Positions 48,412 through 57,995 of a DNA stretch of 64,000 nucleotides are shown here, piece by piece. Under the pieces are notes generated by a model. It was given only the letters and a program-made list of their open reading frames with translations. It did no database searches and was not told the origin of the DNA. The stretch's first letter is position 1; each line of letters opens with the position of its first letter. This DNA is from Salivita marina (lineage in GTDB: Bacteria > Pseudomonadota > Gammaproteobacteria > Pseudomonadales > Azotimanducaceae). The position numbers were made by a program, and so were the translations under genes. The DNA lies in assembly GCA_038144425.1 (NCBI GenBank), contig JAYQNS010000003.1:709544-773543 (forward strand). Direction: 5' to 3'.

Positions 48412-49797
48412 CTAGGGACCGCCGAAGAGAAACTGCTCAAGGACCGTGTGATAAAGCCCTACGCCAGCCTTGAACGCTTCGATGTTCACCCGCTCGTTGT
48501 GGCCATGCACCCCGGAGAGTTCATCGGCCCCGAGAAGCACGGTGCCAAAGCCGTAGGCGGTGATATCCAAATCGCGGAAAAAGTGGGAATCGGTAAACCC
48601 CGTGGCCATGGCGGGAACGACCCGGGCCTGGGCCAGGGCTTCCGTGAGCGTGTCCTCGATCGCGCCATAGAGCGCCGTCTCCGTGCTGGAGACGGCGGCC
48701 GTGAAGCCCATGAGCCGGGTCACCTGAAGGTCGGGATCGTCGATGAGGGTCTCGAGCTGAGCGATGAAAGCGTCCGGGTCCGTATCTGGTAACAGGCGGC
48801 AATCGAGCTCCGCCCAGGCCTGGGAGGGAATCACGTTGATCTTCAGGCTACCCCCGAGGCGCGTGAGCGCACAGGTATCGCGAAGTAGCGCATGGGCCCC
48901 GGAGCTGTCGAGGCGCAGAGCCAGCCGGCCCTCCGCATCGTCAAGCAGGCGATCCGGCGCCTCGTAGTAGGGGCGAAGATGGGGCGGCTTAAGATCGGCT
49001 ACGGCCTTCATGCCCTCAGCCACCACGGGCAGCAGACGCGGCGCGAAGCGCTGCTCCGTCACCCGGGCCAGGGCCCGAATCAAATCGTCTGGAGCCGTCC
49101 GCGCCCGGGGCGAGGAGCCGTGGCCCGGCGTCCCCCGCGCCGTCACCCGCAGCCAGAGCGGAATCTTCTGCGTGACCTCCACAGAAAAAACCGGAATCGC
49201 CCCCTGGATGCGGCCGCCGCCCCCTTCATTCAGCACGAAGCCGACATCGGCAATAAGATCCGGGCGCTGGCGCACCATCCAACCGGCGCCGAAGTAGCCC
49301 CCGGCCTCCTCGTCCGCCGTGGTGGCGAAGAGCACGGGACGATCCAGCGCTCGGCCGCTGCGATGCAGGGCGAGGAAGGCCTCAAGCTGGATCATGGCCA
49401 GACCCTTCGTATCGAGGGCGCCGCGGCCGTAGAGGTAGCCGTCCCGCTCCGCACCGGAGAGGGGCGGCACCACCCAAGCATTGGCATCGGCGGGCACGAC
49501 GTCGGAGTGGTTCAGCAGCATGAGCGCCGGCTGATCGCCGCCGGGAAGGCGCGCCACGATGCTCCCCCGCCCCGGGGTGGCCTCGAAGGTTTCGTAGGCG
49601 ATGCCCTCGGCGTCGAAGATCTTCGCAAGGAAGGCAACGGCGCGGCTTTCGTTCCCCGGAGGATTGATGGTGTCGATGCGCAGATAGTCCGCCAGCCGCG
49701 CGAGCGCGGCCTCGGGGTCCGGCCCCGGGGCGGCGAGGGCCCCGGGACCGGTGGCCCCCAGCCAGGTCAGGGCGCAGAACAATAGGGAGCGAAGCAT
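48412..49797 (-). CDS. Secreted M20-family zinc peptidase
   Basis: 461 residues with signal peptide (LLFCALTWLGATGPGALA). Dizinc ligands and catalytic acid by motif: His in LLNHSDVVPAD, bridging Asp in GRGALDTKGLA, Glu pair in ATTADEEAGGYFGAG, acidic residue in VLNEGGGG, and late His in GVHGHNERVN; a dimerisation insert is present between. Resembles the M20 carboxypeptidase/PM20D1 group. Substrate not predictable. Next to a Nudix gene on the same strand, 23-bp gap. Confidence 0.9.
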   Translation of the reverse strand: MLRSLLFCALTWLGATGPGALAAPGPDPEAALARLADYLRIDTINPPGNESRAVAFLAKIFDAEGIAYETFEATPGRGSIVARLPGGDQPALMLLNHSDVVPADANAWVVPPLSGAERDGYLYGRGALDTKGLAMIQLEAFLALHRSGRALDRPVLFATTADEEAGGYFGAGWMVRQRPDLIADVGFVLNEGGGGRIQGAIPVFSVEVTQKIPLWLRVTARGTPGHGSSPRARTAPDDLIRALARVTEQRFAPRLLPVVAEGMKAVADLKPPHLRPYYEAPDRLLDDAEGRLALRLDSSGAHALLRDTCALTRLGGSLKINVIPSQAWAELDCRLLPDTDPDAFIAQLETLIDDPDLQVTRLMGFTAAVSSTETALYGAIEDTLTEALAQARVVPAMATGFTDSHFFRDLDITAYGFGTVLLGADELSGVHGHNERVNIEAFKAGVGLYHTVLEQFLFGGP

Positions 49798-49820
49798 GGA
49801 AAGCCTCCGAAGCCGAAGCG

Positions 49821-50546
49821 CTAGCGCCAGGCGAAGCGCGGTTGGTCAAAGTGGGCGACGCGGGTGACGCGCCCGAAGCAAAGCAGTTCTCGAAATTGAT
49901 AGATCAAGGCCGCGGTGGGGGCGGCAATGTCACTCCGCCCCACGGGCATGCGCAGCACCGGCGCGCCCCCGGGCTCGTGGGGCGGTTCCAGCCGTGGGGC
50001 GTCGTCGCGAACAAATTCCGCAAGGGGAATGCGGTGAATGGAGGCCACCTCCGCTGGGCTCGGCGTGAGCTCCGCCGCCGCGCCGCCCCAAAGGACCACG
50101 GGGGTCATGACGAACCCCGAGCGCGTGGTGAAGTCATCGAGGCAGCCGAGCACCGCCGCTTCGGGAAGGGCCAGGCCCACCTCCTCCTCGAGCTCCCGGA
50201 GCGCCGTTAGCTCCGGCGTCTCCCCGGGATCAAGCCGCCCTCCCGGGAGCGCCCACTGCCCCGCATGGCGCCTCAAGGTGAGAGCCCGGCGCGTCAGGAG
50301 CAGGGCCGGCGCTGCAGACGGCGCAGAAAGGGCCGGAAGCCCCGGCAAATCCGCCCCTACCCCCTCCTCAATTACGGTGAGGGCCACGGCGGCGTGGTGA
50401 TGGTCATCCACCGCGTGCACGGTGCGGGGAAAGGCCGCGACCTGGGCCGCAATGACGTCCCTGAGGGCCTCGCTTAGCGTGGCAGCCGCGCAGGCTTCGG
50501 GACTATGAAGGGCCGGGCCCTCGATCACTCGTTTTTCTTCGCTCAT
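49821..50546 (-). CDS. Nudix hydrolase, CoA pyrophosphatase-like
   Basis: 241 residues with an intact Nudix box GGRLDPGETPELTALRELEEEVGL-type pattern (G, then E at +6, REL-EE-G). The flanks LLTRRALTLRRHAGQWALPGG and PVVLWGGAAAELTPSPAEVA resemble the CoA-pyrophosphatase (NudL/NUDT7) subgroup, though the UPF0035 marker is not strict. Probable housecleaning of CoA or nucleotide derivatives. Confidence 0.87.
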   Translation of the reverse strand: MSEEKRVIEGPALHSPEACAAATLSEALRDVIAAQVAAFPRTVHAVDDHHHAAVALTVIEEGVGADLPGLPALSAPSAAPALLLTRRALTLRRHAGQWALPGGRLDPGETPELTALRELEEEVGLALPEAAVLGCLDDFTTRSGFVMTPVVLWGGAAAELTPSPAEVASIHRIPLAEFVRDDAPRLEPPHEPGGAPVLRMPVGRSDIAAPTAALIYQFRELLCFGRVTRVAHFDQPRFAWR

Positions 50547-50656
50547 GATGGGAGTGTAGCGCGCTTCCTCTTGATCTGGCGCAAGCCCCAGCCTAGGCCC
50601 CTGCCCCTTCCCTCGTTACACTGCGCGTTTAAGCCCTTCGCGCTGGAGACGGCCTG

Positions 50657-51559
50657 GTGAAAGCCCTTAAACACGCCCTCGTTGTGATGGATAAGCCGAA
50701 GCACGACCAGATGGCCTTTGAGCGGGCTCTGACCCTCGGGAAGGCCCTGGCGGCCGCGGGGGAAGGAACGCCAGAGCTTCAGCTGAAGGCTTTTGTCTAC
50801 AACGAAGCGGTCATGGACAGCAGCCTCGATGTGCGTGATCAAACCGCCTTACGGCGCACGCTCACCCAAACCCGAAAGATCTGGCTCGCCGAGCAGGTGA
50901 CAAAGGCCGAAGCCCAGGGCCTAAGGGCTACGGGAGATGCGGTATGGACCGAGGCCCTCGCCCGCTGGACCTGCGACGCCGCAGAAAGGGGCGCCGTGGA
51001 CCTAGTGGTGAAGACGATCCACAAAAGCAAAACCCTCACCCACACCCCCGCGGACTGGACGCTGCTGCGCCAATGCAGGGCGCCGGTGCTCCTGTGCACT
51101 CGGAAGCGCTGGGCGAAGGCTCCGAAGGTGCTCGTAGCCCTGGATCTGAAGCGGAAGGATCGTAACCACGCCCGGCTGAATAAGAAGGCCATCGAGGCTG
51201 GCTGCAAGATCGCCAGCCTCTTTGGCGGCGAAGTGCACCTGGTCTACACCATCACGGTTTCCAGCGTGCTCAGCGGCCTCGACATCGTCGACGCCCGCAA
51301 GGTGCAAAAGGCGGCGACGGCCCAGGCGAAGGACGCCATGGCCGCCCTCGCCGCGCCCTACGGGATTCCCAAGGCACACATGCACCTACCTCTGGGGAAG
51401 GTGGGTCAGGGGGTGAATAACACCGCGGCGAAGCTCAAGGCCGATCTGCTGGTGATGGGCACCACGGGAAAGACGGGGCTCAAGGGCCTCGTGCTTGGGA
51501 ACGCCGCGGAGAAGGTGCTCACCCGGGCCCAGTGCGACATTCTTGCCCTCAAGCCCTAA
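50657..51559 (+). CDS. Tandem universal stress protein (UspE-like)
   Basis: 300 residues, two Usp domains. The second domain keeps the nucleotide-loop pattern GTTGKTGLKGLVLGNAAEKVL (G-x2-G-x9-G-S/T type), the first is more degenerate, as in UspE. Soluble, no signal. GTG start. Expected stress-related role with unknown partner; lies alone between divergent and co-oriented neighbours. Confidence 0.87.
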   Translation: MKALKHALVVMDKPKHDQMAFERALTLGKALAAAGEGTPELQLKAFVYNEAVMDSSLDVRDQTALRRTLTQTRKIWLAEQVTKAEAQGLRATGDAVWTEALARWTCDAAERGAVDLVVKTIHKSKTLTHTPADWTLLRQCRAPVLLCTRKRWAKAPKVLVALDLKRKDRNHARLNKKAIEAGCKIASLFGGEVHLVYTITVSSVLSGLDIVDARKVQKAATAQAKDAMAALAAPYGIPKAHMHLPLGKVGQGVNNTAAKLKADLLVMGTTGKTGLKGLVLGNAAEKVLTRAQCDILALKP

Positions 51560-51652
51560 AACGCCGCTCGTCATCCAGAGCCTCGCCCTCGCCTCGCGAG
51601 GCCCGGGAAAGCCCGCTATGATGCGCCGCTTTCGCTCCTCCCGGCTTGCTTC

Positions 51653-52807
51653 ATGACCGCATTGAATGATCCCGCTTGGGCCCAAGCGCCCCTCGCTCTG
51701 GTGGATGTTCCCCTGATTCCTCGCCCTTGGGGCGGAGACGCCCTTGCGACCCTGAAGGGGCAAGCCCCTGGCCAAGAGCCCCTTGGGGAAAGCTTCGAAG
51801 CCGCCGCCGATCCCAGCGATGAGGAAGCCGCAGCCCACCCCAGCACGGTCGCCCATCCCCGGGGCGATCGGGCCCTTCTCACCGATCTTCTGGCCTCGCA
51901 GGATGTGGCGATCCTCGGCGCCCCAGTGCTAGCCAGCGAGGGGCCGCGCCTGCCCCTCCTGCCGAAGTTCCTGGATGTATCGGGTCTGCTGTCCGTACAG
52001 GCCCATCCCCCGGGGAACCCGGAGCTGTACGTGGTCCTCGAGGCCGATGCGGACGCCGCGTTGTATCTCGGCTTTAAGGCATTGCTGGATCCAACACCCT
52101 GGCAGAACCGTTGGACCGAAGCGCTTAAGGCCCTGGCCGCCCTGGAGGCGGACCTAGGCCCGGAGGCCCAGGCTGCGCTGAACGCCTGGACCCTAGGGGA
52201 CGATAGGGCCGCAGCAGCCCTGCCCCCCATCTCGGACACCCATCACGCCCTTCGGGCTCTGAACGAAGACACGCTGGGGCTTTTAAATCGCCTGTCTCTT
52301 AAGGCGGGGGACGTGATCTTCAATGCCCAGCCCAACAGCGACGGGCACCTGGGCGCAGCCATTCACGCCCTCGGCAGCCCCCAGGGAGGGCGCGCGCTGA
52401 TTCTTGAAATTCGTCGCCCCGGGGTGACCTATCGCGCCTGGGATCACGCCCGCCTGCCGCGTCGCTCGCTCGGGGCGGCCGAAGCCCTCCTTTCCGTGCC
52501 CCTAGCAGGCTCGGTGGAAGGGGATTTCCGGGTGATCCCAGAGCCGGGCCCGATCAGCTGCCTCGCCCGCTCGGAGGCGTTTACGGCCTGGCGGCTCACC
52601 GCCGCAAGCGACGCATCGGTCGTGCGGAACACGGAAGATCGCGTGCGCACGCTGCACGTCATTGAAGGCGCCGCGCAAATCGACAGCGCCGGCGGCGCGC
52701 TGCGGCTGAAACGGGGCCAGTCGGCCCTGCTCCCCGCCCAGCTGGGCGCCTGGACCTTCAACGGCGATGCCGTTGCCGTGGAAGCAGCCCCCGGTGTGGT
52801 GCTCTAA
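51653..52807 (+). CDS. manA: Mannose-6-phosphate isomerase, class I
   Basis: Interconverts fructose-6-P and mannose-6-P. 384 residues: IPRPWGGDAL opening, zinc ligands Gln/His in VQAHPPGNPE (with the Glu following) and His in AAIHALGSPQGG, then LILEIRRPGVTYRAWDH. A C-terminal cupin-like half (LHVIEGAAQIDSAGG) follows. The PWGGD and short KPE-equivalent place it with the shorter class I enzymes. Overlaps the next gene by 14 bp or more. Confidence 0.9.
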   Translation: MTALNDPAWAQAPLALVDVPLIPRPWGGDALATLKGQAPGQEPLGESFEAAADPSDEEAAAHPSTVAHPRGDRALLTDLLASQDVAILGAPVLASEGPRLPLLPKFLDVSGLLSVQAHPPGNPELYVVLEADADAALYLGFKALLDPTPWQNRWTEALKALAALEADLGPEAQAALNAWTLGDDRAAAALPPISDTHHALRALNEDTLGLLNRLSLKAGDVIFNAQPNSDGHLGAAIHALGSPQGGRALILEIRRPGVTYRAWDHARLPRRSLGAAEALLSVPLAGSVEGDFRVIPEPGPISCLARSEAFTAWRLTAASDASVVRNTEDRVRTLHVIEGAAQIDSAGGALRLKRGQSALLPAQLGAWTFNGDAVAVEAAPGVVL

Positions 52808-53981
52808 GGCTGCGCTGGCGGCGCGGAGCGAGGCCCTTCATCGCCTCCTGGTTGGGACAAAGCCCCTCTGGGAACCCCGTCCCTTTGAAAATCCAGCGCC
52901 GCCCTGGGCCAACAGCCACAGGGAACTCACCGCCTTTCTGGACGCGCTAGACGACGACGCGCTGAGCGCCCTGGAGGCGGACCCCGACGGCCTGCGCCAC
53001 ACCCTGGCGCCCTGGCTACCGGGGTTGCCCGCAGCGGCGCCTCTCCTGGCCCTGCCCCCACCTGTGCCCGATCCATCGCAATCGCCCCCGGCCGCCATGC
53101 CAGCTCGGAAAGCAGCGCAAATCGAAGCCTTTCTTCGCGCCCTGGAAAGGCTGGGACCGCCATCGGGGTCCGCGGTGGATTGGTGCGCGGGAAAGGGGCA
53201 CCTGAGCCGAGCCCTCGCAGAACGCTTTGGCCTAGCGGTCCGGGCCCTGGAAAAGAATCCCGCCCTCATCGCGGCGGGACAGCGACTCACGGAAGGCCAG
53301 CGGATCGCCTTCCACGCCGAAGACGTGCTAGCAGAGCCCATCACCCTTGAGTCCGGGGAGCACCTCTGCGCGCTTCACGCCTGTGGCGGCCTTCACGACG
53401 CAGCGCTGCAAAGCTTCCGCTTCAGCGAGCGCAGCCAGCTATTTCTCGCGCCCTGCTGCTACGCGCTGCACCGCCCCGATGGCCAATGGCGCAGCTGGGC
53501 GAAGGGGGCTTCGGCAATCCAGCTAGAACCCCATGCGTTACGCCTGGCCGCTGCCGATTTGGCGACCGCCCCCGCCGGGGTTCGCGCCCGGAGGAGCCGA
53601 GAGCTGGTGCTGCGCCAGGCGTTTGATCTGTTCCAGCGGGAAGCCTTCAAGCGGGATAGCTATCTCCCCTGCCCTTCCATGCCCGCGGCGATCATCGACC
53701 ACGGCTTTGAGGCCTTTGCTACGCAGGCGGCGGCCCATCACGGTCTAGCCCTGCCCGCCCGGCTCGACGGTGAAAGATGGATGGCGGCCGGCGCCGACCG
53801 CGCTGCCCAAGTGCGCCGCCGCAACCTGCTGCGCCTGGCCTTTGGGCGTGTGCTCGAATTGCGCATCGTGCTGGACCGCGCCCTATGGCTTGCGGAGCAG
53901 GGCTTTGCGGTCTCCCTGACCACCTTCTGTGAGCGCGCGCTGACGCCGCGCAATCTTCTGCTGAGCGCCCGTTCCGTTTAG
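52794..53981 (+). CDS. SAM-dependent methyltransferase (class I fold), target unknown
   Basis: About 395 residues. SAM motif I is VDWCAGKGHLSRALAERFG near 130, followed by VRALEKNPALI (acidic ribose-binding strand) and CALHACGGLHDAAL; LFLAPCCYALHRP resembles the PCC motif region of the DUF-type RNA or small-molecule methyltransferases (FLVPCCH-like). Likely starts are GTG 52794 or ATG 52767, both inside manA. No partner gene hints at the substrate. Confidence 0.78.
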   Translation: MWCSKAALAARSEALHRLLVGTKPLWEPRPFENPAPPWANSHRELTAFLDALDDDALSALEADPDGLRHTLAPWLPGLPAAAPLLALPPPVPDPSQSPPAAMPARKAAQIEAFLRALERLGPPSGSAVDWCAGKGHLSRALAERFGLAVRALEKNPALIAAGQRLTEGQRIAFHAEDVLAEPITLESGEHLCALHACGGLHDAALQSFRFSERSQLFLAPCCYALHRPDGQWRSWAKGASAIQLEPHALRLAAADLATAPAGVRARRSRELVLRQAFDLFQREAFKRDSYLPCPSMPAAIIDHGFEAFATQAAAHHGLALPARLDGERWMAAGADRAAQVRRRNLLRLAFGRVLELRIVLDRALWLAEQGFAVSLTTFCERALTPRNLLLSARSV

Positions 53982-53988
53982 GGAACGG

Positions 53989-55220
53989 CTAGCGCTCAAG
54001 CGCCTCGGCCAGCAGCGTAATCCAGTGGCTGACGGGACGGCCGGCGGCAGCGGCCAGATGAAGCTCGCAGCCAATGTTGGCGGTGACGATGCGCTCGGGC
54101 GCAGCTTTCTCGAGGTGCGTCAGCTTGCGGGCGCGCAGGGCCTGAGCCATGGCGGGCTCGAGGAGCGCATTGGTGCCGGCGGCGCCGCAGCACAGGTGCC
54201 CCTCGGCGACGGGGACGCGCTCTACGCCTACGGCGTCGAGAAGGCCTTCCACGACGCCCCGCACCCCCTGGCCGTGCTGTAGCGTGCAGGGGGGATGCCA
54301 GGCCACGCGCAGCGGCGCTTTGGGGGCGAAGGCCGTTAAATCAAAGCGTTGGAGATACTCGGAAAGATCGAGGGTTTTTTCGGCGACGAAGGCCGCGCGC
54401 TCCGCGTAGGCCGGATCATCCGCCAGCAGGGCACCATAAGCTTTCACTTCGACGCCACACCCGGAAGCTGTCATGACCAGAGCCTCCGCACCGCTTTCAA
54501 GTTCAGGCCACCAGGCATCGATATTCTGCCGCGCCAGCGCCTGCGCCTGAGCGCGGGCGCCAAGATGCAAGGGCAGCGCGCCGCAGCACCCCGCCCGGGG
54601 GCGAGGGTCGCCTCGAGCCCGAGGGCCTTCAGCACCCGCGCCGTCGCGTGCTGGGTCTCCGGCACGGCAACCCCTTCCACGCAGCCGGCGAGGAGCAACA
54701 CGCGCCGCGGCGCGGAAGCCGCGGCAACCGCGGGCCTCCAGGGCCTAAGCGCCGAGGGCGCGGCCAACGATTCCCGGAACCGGGCGGGCATCAGCGGCCG
54801 AAGGCGCTGCCCTAGGCGATAAAGCGGCCAGAACAGCCCACGCCGGGGAATCAACATTCGCAGGGCCCAGCGGGCCAGGCGCGCCGGCAGGGGCCGGGGC
54901 GCCCCTTCGTCCTCGAGGCGGTTACGCGTGACCGCCAGCAGATCATGGTAGACCACGCCCGAGGGGCAGGTGGTTTCGCAGTTGCGGCAGGTTAGGCAAC
55001 GGTCCAGGTGGCGCGTCGTGATCTCGCTCGCCCCCTCCCCCTCAAGGTAGGCCTTCATGAGCCAGATGCGCCCCCGAGGCCCATCGAGCTCGTGGCCCGT
55101 TTCCAGATAGGTGGGGCAGGTCGCGTTGCAAAAGCCGCAGTGCACGCAGCTGCGGAGCACGGCTTCGGCCTGTTGTCCTTCGGGGCTCCTGCGGAATGCT
55201 TCCCTCAGGCGGATTTTCAT
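53989..55220 (-). CDS. glcF: Glycolate oxidase iron-sulfur subunit GlcF, apparent frameshift
   Basis: Electron-transfer subunit of membrane-associated glycolate oxidase. 410 residues after one base is restored at the C4 run 54589-54592 (giving RGCCGALPLHLGA). Two 4Fe-4S motifs: CVHCGFCNATCPTY and CLTCRNCETTCPSG; two cysteine-rich CCG domains with AGCVEG and HLCCGAAGTN. ATG 55220 overlaps the glcE stop (ATGA). Converges with the methyltransferase gene, 7-bp gap. Confidence 0.93.
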
Positions 55221-56307
55221 GAGCGCCCCTCCCCCGGGGTCCCGCCGTGGGCGAAAACGCCAGAGGGATCCATGGCCTGGCGAACCCGCTGCTCCAGAGA
55301 CCGGAGGGCCGCCGGCTGGGGGTGCGCAGCACGCCGGGGCCCAGGCGCAGGCCGTGTCCCGCATAGGGGGCAAGGGCAGCGGCCATCGCCGAGGGCTCGG
55401 CGGTTGTCGTCACCCAGCGCCGCGCGCCCCCAATCCAGAGCCCAATGCGCGTCGGGAAGCTCGAGGGCTGGCGCATCATTGGGCACGGAAAGGCACCAGA
55501 GGGCCTCTGACTCTTTTGCGACTAGAGGCCCTTCTCGCAGGCGATCCCAGCGCGCCCCAGCCTCCTCGGCCGGGAGGGTCTCGCCCCCGGCGGCCCTGGC
55601 ATCAAGCTCGACCTCCACGGCCGATCCCTCAAAGCGCGCCAGCAGCCAACCGTCTAGCCACGCCAGTCCGGACAGGCCCCGGCCCGAGCCGCCAGGGTCG
55701 GCATGCGCGCCAGCGCTTCCGAAAGGGAGCAGGCCAGGGCTTGCGTTTGACTCTGCTCCGGCAGGGGTTCTAAGCGCAGGCTGATCTCCAGCATGGCCCC
55801 CAGCTCACCGTAGCTGCCGGCCATGAGGCGGGAGACGTCAAAGCCCGCCACGTTTTTCATCACCTCCCCGCCAAAGCGACACACCGTGCCCGTCCCGTCG
55901 ATGAGAGTGACCCCCAGGAGCGCATCGCGCAGGGCGGCCCGGTACGCCCGGGCGGGGCCGGACGTTCCGAGGGCTACGGCGCCCCCGAGCGTGGCATCGG
56001 GCGCCGGCCGGGGCGGCTCGAAGGGCAGGCGCTGCCCCTCCGCCGCGAGGCTATCCACAAGCTCTCCCAGGGGCGTGCCAGCCCGGGCGGTCACCACCAA
56101 TTCCGTTGGGGTATGACTCACGATGCCCGCGTAGGCAGCAAGGGAAAGGGGCTCGCCTGAGTACGCCCCCAGGGCCCCGTCTCGGGTAGCGCCGCCGCGA
56201 GGGATGAGCACGCGTCCCTCTGCAGCGGCGCTTTTCACTGCGTCGCAAAGGCGCGCAACCTCGGGCTCTGCTGCAAGGTCTCGGCGCGACGCCGGCGGCG
56301 TGGTCAC
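55217..56307 (-). CDS. glcE: Glycolate oxidase FAD-binding subunit GlcE, three apparent frame breaks
   Basis: Second FAD-binding subunit of glycolate oxidase, 363 residues when restored. PCMH FAD domain seen as LIPRGGATRDGALGA, ELVVTARAGTPLGEL and GGEVMKNVAGFDVSRLMAGSYGELG. Breaks: one base missing at C4 55678-55681, one extra at C5 55427-55431, one missing at G5 55318-55322; with these the C-terminal AALRSLEQRVRQAMDPSGVFAHGG is in frame. GTG start overlaps glcD (GTGA). Confidence 0.92.
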
Positions 56308-57758
56308 AGTCGCGGCAGCTCCGGATGGGGCAGCTGCCCGTGATGGACGTGCATACCTCCAAGCTCGGCGCAGCGAGCCAGGGTGGGCACGGCCTTCCCG
56401 GGGTTCAACAGCCCCCGGGGATCGAAGGCGGCCTTCAAGGCCTTAAAACGCGTGAGCTCCGGCGCTTCGAACTGGGCACACATGGCGTCGAGCTTTTCCA
56501 CGCCCACGCCGTGTTCCCCGGTGACGGAGCCGCCGTAGGCCACGCATAGGGACAGGATCTCATTGCCCAGGGCCTCGGCCCGGGCCACGCCATCGGGGGC
56601 GTTCGCATCGTAAAGGATCAGCGGATGAAGATTGCCGTCCCCCGCGTGAAACACGTTCGCTACGGGCAATCCGGCGGCCTCGGAGCGCTGGGCGATGGCA
56701 TCGAGCACCTCCCCGAGATAGCGGCGAGGAATGGTCCCATCCATGCAGTAGTAATCCGGGGCGAGCCTTCCCACGGCGGGGAAAGCGTTCTTCCGCCCGG
56801 ACCAGAGCTTGAGGCGCATGGCCTCGGAGTCGGAGACCGTAATGCTGACGGCGCCGGCCTCCCGAAGCACGGCCATCACCCGCGCCCGAGTGGCCTCCAG
56901 CACCGGGCCCTCCCCGTCGAGTTCGCAGAGCAGTACCGCCGCCGCGTCCCGGGGATAGCCCGCGTGGACGAAGTCCTCCGCCGCCTGCACGGCGAGCTTA
57001 TCCATGAGCTCCATGCCCGCGGGGATGATGCCCGCAGCGATCACCGCCGCCACCGCATCCCCGGACGCGCGAATGCTATCGAAAGCCGCGAGGAGCACCT
57101 CCTGCTGAGCCGGGATCGGCCGCAGGCGCACGGTCACCTCCACCACCACCCCAAGGAGCCCTTCGGAGCCCGTGAAGAGCGCGAGTAGGTCCAGCCCCGG
57201 CGCATCAAGCGTGGGACCACCAAGGGTAAGCAGATCCCCTTCCACGGTGACGATGGTCACAGCCAGAAGGTTATGGACCGTGAGGCCATACTTTAGGCAG
57301 TGCACGCCTCCGGCGTTCTCGGCAACATTGCCGCCGATGGAGCAGGCGATCTGGGAAGACGGATCCGGGGCGTAGAACAGGCCATAGGGCGCGGCGGCCT
57401 CGGAAATCGCGAGATTGCGCACGCCAGGCTGGAGCCGGGCCGTTTGCCGCGTGGGGTTGATCTCAAGGATCTCGCTGAGTTTGGAGAGCACGAGGAGCAC
57501 CCCGGCTTCGTGGGGCAGCGCGCCCCCGGAGAGCCCGGTCCCGGCGCCCCGGGCCACCACGGGAATCCCCTCGCCGTGGCAATAGCGCAGCACGGCCTGC
57601 ACCTGATCCACCGCCGTAGGCAGCACGGCGATGAGGGGCAGCTGACGGAGGGCCGTGAGCCCGTCGGTCTCGAAGGGGCGCAGGGCTTCTGGCTCGGCGA
57701 TAACCTCGAGGCCGGGCACGGCGCGGGCCAGGGCTTTTGCCAGGGCTGGACGATCCAT
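56304..57758 (-). CDS. glcD: Glycolate oxidase subunit GlcD
   Basis: Catalytic FAD flavoprotein oxidising glycolate to glyoxylate. 484 residues: PCMH FAD-binding domain with PVVARGAGTGLSGGALP, QIACSIGGNVAENAGGVHCLKYG and FTGSEGLLGVVVEVTVRL; C-terminal cap ending in VGVEKLDAMCAQF and DPRGLLNPGKAVP. First gene of glcDEF; AAGGAG before the ATG. No glcC regulator or glcB adjoins. Confidence 0.96.
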   Translation of the reverse strand: MDRPALAKALARAVPGLEVIAEPEALRPFETDGLTALRQLPLIAVLPTAVDQVQAVLRYCHGEGIPVVARGAGTGLSGGALPHEAGVLLVLSKLSEILEINPTRQTARLQPGVRNLAISEAAAPYGLFYAPDPSSQIACSIGGNVAENAGGVHCLKYGLTVHNLLAVTIVTVEGDLLTLGGPTLDAPGLDLLALFTGSEGLLGVVVEVTVRLRPIPAQQEVLLAAFDSIRASGDAVAAVIAAGIIPAGMELMDKLAVQAAEDFVHAGYPRDAAAVLLCELDGEGPVLEATRARVMAVLREAGAVSITVSDSEAMRLKLWSGRKNAFPAVGRLAPDYYCMDGTIPRRYLGEVLDAIAQRSEAAGLPVANVFHAGDGNLHPLILYDANAPDGVARAEALGNEILSLCVAYGGSVTGEHGVGVEKLDAMCAQFEAPELTRFKALKAAFDPRGLLNPGKAVPTLARCAELGGMHVHHGQLPHPELPRL

Positions 57759-57840
57759 AGGCGCTCCTTAGCAAGGTGGGCTTCATTATCCCTGGGGTTT
57801 CGGGCCCCTGGCCAGGGGCAGGGGCACAAACAAATATTAG

Positions 57841-57854
57841 ACATTTTTAAATGT
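57841..57854. promoter_or_regulatory. Inverted repeat in the glcD upstream region
   Basis: ACATTT-TT-AAATGT, six-base arms, in an unusually AT-rich patch of the 237-bp gap between divergent glcD and the PhyH-like gene. A TTGACA hexamer follows at 57864-57869 on the plus strand but has no good -10 at 17 bp. Could be a regulator site for glcDEF or the divergent gene; no direct evidence. Confidence 0.35.
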
Positions 57855-57995
57855 AAGCTTGCCTTGACACTGGTCTTTGCATACATTTTCAGGACAAGGG
57901 CGGGAATCGGCCTAAACGTTTCCCGCCCCCCATTGCGCTTCATGCCAGCCCAGGCCTAGCTTGGGCTTCATAGAGGCACGGGCGGGGGCCCGGGC

